Below are positions 60,740 through 64,000 of a stretch of DNA of 64,000 nucleotides, piece after piece (position 1 is the stretch's first letter; the number at the start of each line of letters is the position of its first letter). The notes under the pieces are model-generated. The model did no database searches. It was not told the origin of the DNA and saw only the letters and a program-made list of their open reading frames with translations. The position numbers were made by a program, and so were the translations under genes. The stretch comes from Rubrivivax sp. (lineage in GTDB: Bacteria > Pseudomonadota > Gammaproteobacteria > Burkholderiales > Burkholderiaceae_C), in the NCBI GenBank assembly GCA_020248945.1, contig JADCGQ010000012.1, positions 1-64,000 of the forward strand. Direction: 5' to 3'.

Positions 60740-62420
60740 AGGCCTCCTCGAACACCGAGTAGCCCGCCAGGTCGGCGTGCGCCAGGTGCAGCCGCTCGCT
60801 GCCGGCGGGGCCGGCCACGGCCGGGCCGCCGGGCTGTGCGGCACCGCGCAGCGCGCGCAGCGCCGGGTGGCCGCGCACGCCGGGCGCCGGCACGGCCATG
60901 GCGTGCCCGTAGCGCATCAGGTCCACGCGCAGCAGCCGGCCGGGCAGGTCGGGGTGCACCTGCGCAAGGTGGCCCACCACGCGCTCGGCCCAGCTCGTCC
61001 AGGGCTCGTCGCGCAGGCGCCGCCGCCAGGCGGCCGTGCCCGCGCGCGAGGCCTGCCCAAAGGCCCAGTAGGCCGTCAGCACCACCGGGCCCGCCTGCGC
61101 CCGCAGGCCCTGGTGGCCGGCATCCACGTAGCCCAGGGCCAGGCGCGAGGGCGATTCCGGCGCAGGCAGCCGGCCGTCCGGCCCGGCCGCCACCTGGAAC
61201 ACGTTGTCCCAGGCAGGGGGCGCGCCCACGCGGTCGATTGGCGGCTCGCGCAGCAGCAGGTTGGCCACCAGCCACGGGGCGTGGTCGATGGCCGCCGCAG
61301 CCGCCGCCAGCGCTGCGGGGGCCGCCTCGACGATGCGCGCGGCCACGTGCAGCGGCAGCGCCACCACCACCTCGCGCGCCAGCCAGCGCTGGGCCGTGCC
61401 GGTGGCGTCGTGCACCTCCAGCGCCACGCCGTGGCGAGACGGCTGCACCCGCCGCACCAGGCAGCCGGTGTGCAGCCGCTCGCCCAGCGGCGCGGCCAGC
61501 CGGCGCGTCAGCCAGGCGTTGCCCTCGGGCCAGGTGAAGACAGCCTCGCGGGCGTCGCCGTCGCCGGCCATGCCGAAGCCGTGGCGGCTGGCGAAGTAGT
61601 GCAGCCCGGCCCAGGCCGACACCGCCTCCAGCCCGGCGCCATAGTCGTCGCGGCAGGCGTAGTCGAGGTAGCCCAGCAGCGCGGCGTCTTGCAGTCCTTC
61701 GCGCACCAGCCACTGCGCGAAGCTCTCGCCGTCCAGCGCCTGCAGCGGCGCCGACCATGGCGCGGCGTCGGCCGGCACCGCGAAGCGCGCCTCGCGCGCG
61801 ACCTCGGCCAGCCGTTGCGAGAAGCGGCGGTAGGCGGCGCCGGTGGCGGAACCAGCGGGCGTCGGCGGCAGCAGGCCCTCGACCCACTCCTGCCCCGTCC
61901 ACAGCCGCTCTTGCAGCGCGTGGCACAGGTGCCGCTCGTCGGGCAAGGTGCGCCCGGCCACCGTGCGCAGCAGCCCTGCCTCGTGCAGGAACGCCGACAC
62001 CGCTTGCGCCTGCGGCGGCGGCACCGGCAGGTAGTGCGCGCCCAGCGGGCAGGCCAGGCCCGCCATCGTGTGGCTCCGCGCGTTGCCGCCGGCCGTGTCT
62101 TCGAGCTCGAAGACACGCAGGTCGTCCACACCCGCCCGGCGCAGCGCCCGCGCCGCCGCCAGCCCGGCGACACCGGCACCCAGCACCGCCACGGCGCAGC
62201 GGCGCGGCGGCGCCTCGGCGCCCGCGGCCGAGGGGCCGCCCGTGGCGGCGCCCTGCAGCGAATGACCACGCACCATCGCGGCGCCGATCCAGCCGCCGGC
62301 GAGCTCGCCCGGCGAGACCGCCGTACCCGGCCCCGGCTCGCAGCCGGCGGCCCCGAGCGCCGCCGCGCCCAGCCAGGCGCGTCGCGACCACCCGCGCCCT
62401 AGCGCAGCGCCTTGCCCCAT
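60669..62420 (-). CDS. FAD-dependent amine-oxidase-like protein, predicted Tat lipoprotein
   Basis: 583 residues. The N-terminus GWSRRAWLGAAALGAAGC has a twin-arginine motif followed by a hydrophobic stretch and a lipobox ending in Cys, so the flavoprotein is probably exported folded and lipid-anchored. The FAD fingerprint is VAVLGAGVAGLAAARALRRA with VFELEDTAGGNARS. A C-terminal FAD contact (LHLAHADLAGYSVFEEAF) resembles flavin-containing amine oxidases. Its start overlaps the end of the spermidine-synthase-like gene by 22 bases, which argues for a shared pathway, possibly oxidation of a polyamine or its product. Confidence 0.8.
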   Translation of the reverse strand: MGQGAALGRGWSRRAWLGAAALGAAGCEPGPGTAVSPGELAGGWIGAAMVRGHSLQGAATGGPSAAGAEAPPRRCAVAVLGAGVAGLAAARALRRAGVDDLRVFELEDTAGGNARSHTMAGLACPLGAHYLPVPPPQAQAVSAFLHEAGLLRTVAGRTLPDERHLCHALQERLWTGQEWVEGLLPPTPAGSATGAAYRRFSQRLAEVAREARFAVPADAAPWSAPLQALDGESFAQWLVREGLQDAALLGYLDYACRDDYGAGLEAVSAWAGLHYFASRHGFGMAGDGDAREAVFTWPEGNAWLTRRLAAPLGERLHTGCLVRRVQPSRHGVALEVHDATGTAQRWLAREVVVALPLHVAARIVEAAPAALAAAAAAIDHAPWLVANLLLREPPIDRVGAPPAWDNVFQVAAGPDGRLPAPESPSRLALGYVDAGHQGLRAQAGPVVLTAYWAFGQASRAGTAAWRRRLRDEPWTSWAERVVGHLAQVHPDLPGRLLRVDLMRYGHAMAVPAPGVRGHPALRALRGAAQPGGPAVAGPAGSERLHLAHADLAGYSVFEEAFTLGDAAGRRAAARLGCCAPGAA

Positions 62421-63991
62421 TCCTGCTCGAAGATGTGCACCAGCGACTGCTCGGTGATGCGGTTGGGCTGGGCCGGCACGCGGGCCATGTCGGGCGGAAA
62501 GTGCAGCAGCGCCGGCAGCCCCTCGCGCGTGACGAAGCGCAGGCCCTCGGGCAGCCGCTCGGGCAACCGCCAGGGCCGGCGCGAGGCGATGACGAAGCCC
62601 CACTCGCCGAAGCTCGGCACGTAGGCGTGGTAGGGCGTGGTGCCCAGGCCCACGGCCTCCAGCGTGGCCACCACCGTCCAGAAGCTGCGCCGCGCCACCA
62701 GCGGCGAGGTGGCCTGGACGACGGCGTAGCCCGAGGCCGCGAGCCGCTGCTCCAGCAGCGAGTAGAAGCTGGTGGTGTAGAGCTTGCCCAGCGAGAAGTT
62801 GCTCGGGTCGGGGAAGTCGACGATGACGACGTCGAACACCTCGTCGTGGCTCTCCAGCCAGGTGAAGGCGTCGGTGTTGACCACGCGCACCCGTGGCGAG
62901 TCGAAGGCCTGCGCGTTGAGCGCGCGCAGCCGCGGCTCGCGCGCGAACAGCTGCGTGATGGCGGCGTCCAGGTCCACCAGCCAGACCTGCTCCACGCTGG
63001 GGTAGCGCAGCACCTCGCGCAGCGCCAGGCCGTCGCCGCCGCCGAGGATGGCCACGCGGCGCGGCGCGCCGTGCGCGGCCATCGCCGGGTGCACCAGCGC
63101 TTCGTGGTAGCGGTGCTCGTCGCGGCTGTCGAACTGCAGGTTGCCGTTCAGGAACAGGCGCAGCTGCCCGCTGGGGCCGGCGGTGACGACGATGCGCTGG
63201 TACGGGCTGCTGGCGGCGTGCACGATGCGCTCGCCGTAGAAGCGGGCCTCGGCCCAGCTCGTGAGCCGGTCGGCGCCCAGCGCCACCGCCAGCAGCATGC
63301 CCGCCGCAGCCGCGCAGGCCAGCACGTGGCCGCGCAGCTGCACCAGCTGCCGGCGGAACAGCCACATCGCCCAGGCGGCCACCGCCACGTTCAGCAGCCC
63401 GAAGACCGTGCCCGTGCGGATGGCGCCCAGCTGCGGCAGCAGCACCAGCGGGAAGGCCACCGCCACCGCCAGCGCGCCCAGGTAGTCGAAGGTGAGCACC
63501 TGCGACACCAGCTGCGAGAGCTGCCAGCGTTGGCGGAACTGCGCCTTCAGGATGCGCATCACCAGCGGGATCTCCAGGCCCACCAGCGTGCCCACCAGCA
63601 GCACCAGCGCGTACAGCAGCAGCCGGAACGGCCCGCTCGTGGCCGGCGTGACCTCCAGCACGTTGTGCAGCACGAACAGCAGCGCCGGCAGCGTGCCGCC
63701 GATCACGCCCACCAGCAGCTCCACGCGCAGGAACGTGGCCACGAGGGCGCGGTCGACGAACCGGCTCAGGTACGAGCCGATGCCCATGGCGAATAGGTAC
63801 GCGCCGATGATGGTGCTGAACTGCAGCACCGAGTCGCCGAGCAACCAGCTCGCCAGCGCCGCGGCCACCAGCTCGTACAGCAGCCCGCAGGCCGCCACCA
63901 CGAACACCGACGCCAGCAGCGCCACCTCGGCCGGGCGCGCCGCGCCGGGCTCCGGCGGCCCGGTGCCGGCGGCCGCGGGCAGTTCGCTCAC
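62399..63991 (-). CDS. Membrane-embedded spermidine-synthase-like protein
   Basis: 530 residues from a GTG nine bases inside the window; the true start may lie beyond the edge. The first ~230 residues hold about seven membrane helices (VALLASVFVVAACGLLYELV, TIIGAYLFAMGIGSYLSRFV, GTLVGLEIPLVMRIL). The C-terminal half is a polyamine aminopropyltransferase domain: GNLQFDSRDEHRYHEALVHP, VAILGGGDGLALREVLRYP, VWLVDLDAAI and VIVDFPDPSN. The canonical catalytic Asp and the GGGDG SAM-type site are present. Such fusions are known, but their acceptor is uncertain. Confidence 0.88.
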   Translation of the reverse strand: MSELPAAAGTGPPEPGAARPAEVALLASVFVVAACGLLYELVAAALASWLLGDSVLQFSTIIGAYLFAMGIGSYLSRFVDRALVATFLRVELLVGVIGGTLPALLFVLHNVLEVTPATSGPFRLLLYALVLLVGTLVGLEIPLVMRILKAQFRQRWQLSQLVSQVLTFDYLGALAVAVAFPLVLLPQLGAIRTGTVFGLLNVAVAAWAMWLFRRQLVQLRGHVLACAAAAGMLLAVALGADRLTSWAEARFYGERIVHAASSPYQRIVVTAGPSGQLRLFLNGNLQFDSRDEHRYHEALVHPAMAAHGAPRRVAILGGGDGLALREVLRYPSVEQVWLVDLDAAITQLFAREPRLRALNAQAFDSPRVRVVNTDAFTWLESHDEVFDVVIVDFPDPSNFSLGKLYTTSFYSLLEQRLAASGYAVVQATSPLVARRSFWTVVATLEAVGLGTTPYHAYVPSFGEWGFVIASRRPWRLPERLPEGLRFVTREGLPALLHFPPDMARVPAQPNRITEQSLVHIFEQEWGKALR

Positions 63992-64000
63992 GCGCTCAGC

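Overview
The window is a 64 kb chromosomal stretch of a very GC-rich betaproteobacterium. A member of the Burkholderiales near Rubrivivax, Leptothrix or Ideonella is likely. This is inferred from base composition, Bug/Tct-type solute-binding proteins, a PEP-CTERM protein, proteobacterial-type gshA, and the dispersed repeat around the core TTCGACAGGCTCAGCCCGAA. No tRNA, rRNA or CRISPR array was seen. Most long open frames on the opposite strands are codon-bias shadows.

Layout. 1-4300 is a scarred edge: the tail of an RND pump, a decayed IS5-family transposase, an acyl-CoA synthetase with an internal in-frame deletion, and a chimeric frame joining an ArdC-type antirestriction fragment to the C-terminal part of a CocE/NonD hydrolase, next to a 16-bp direct repeat. 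4373-15324 is ordinary chromosome: M28 aminopeptidase, acyl-CoA synthetase, rsmE, a YidB-like protein, an AmpG-like permease, a TonB receptor, and an overlapping pair of a beta-lactamase-fold hydrolase and an LD-carboxypeptidase. 15338-22997 is an inserted defence operon read on the minus strand: a type III-like beta-class DNA methyltransferase, an OLD-like ATPase with Toprim motifs, and a large DEAH helicase-nuclease. 23092-40362 holds purC, a desuccinylase-like protein, several enzymes of unknown substrate, ProQ with a long disordered tail, a FAD oxidoreductase facing a methyltransferase, an IorB-like molybdenum hydroxylase subunit without partners, and gshA. 40382-41185 is a VapBC-type toxin-antitoxin pair behind a perfect palindrome. 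41222-45402 is a Tct-type sensing island: two Bug/TctC binding proteins and a TctDE two-component pair, with no TctAB permease in view.

45424-52464 is a cell-wall recycling block: DacB, then a sugar kinase, a lipoprotein amidase, a GHL10 glycosidase-like lipoprotein, MurQ and a NagX-like membrane protein in a tightly overlapping plus-strand operon. AmpG and LdcA earlier in the window fit the same pathway. 52543-53964 is a D-lactate/glycolate-type dehydrogenase. 53987-58985 is the PrkA-YeaH-SpoVR stress operon, with a 33-bp-period repeat array between prkA and yeaH. 59315-63991 is a polyamine module: a zinc-ribbon protein, SpeD, a predicted Tat-exported FAD lipoprotein and a membrane-embedded spermidine-synthase-like protein that runs to the window edge.

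The strongest candidates for a less-described system are the methyltransferase-ATPase-helicase operon and the polyamine/FAD lipoprotein module.
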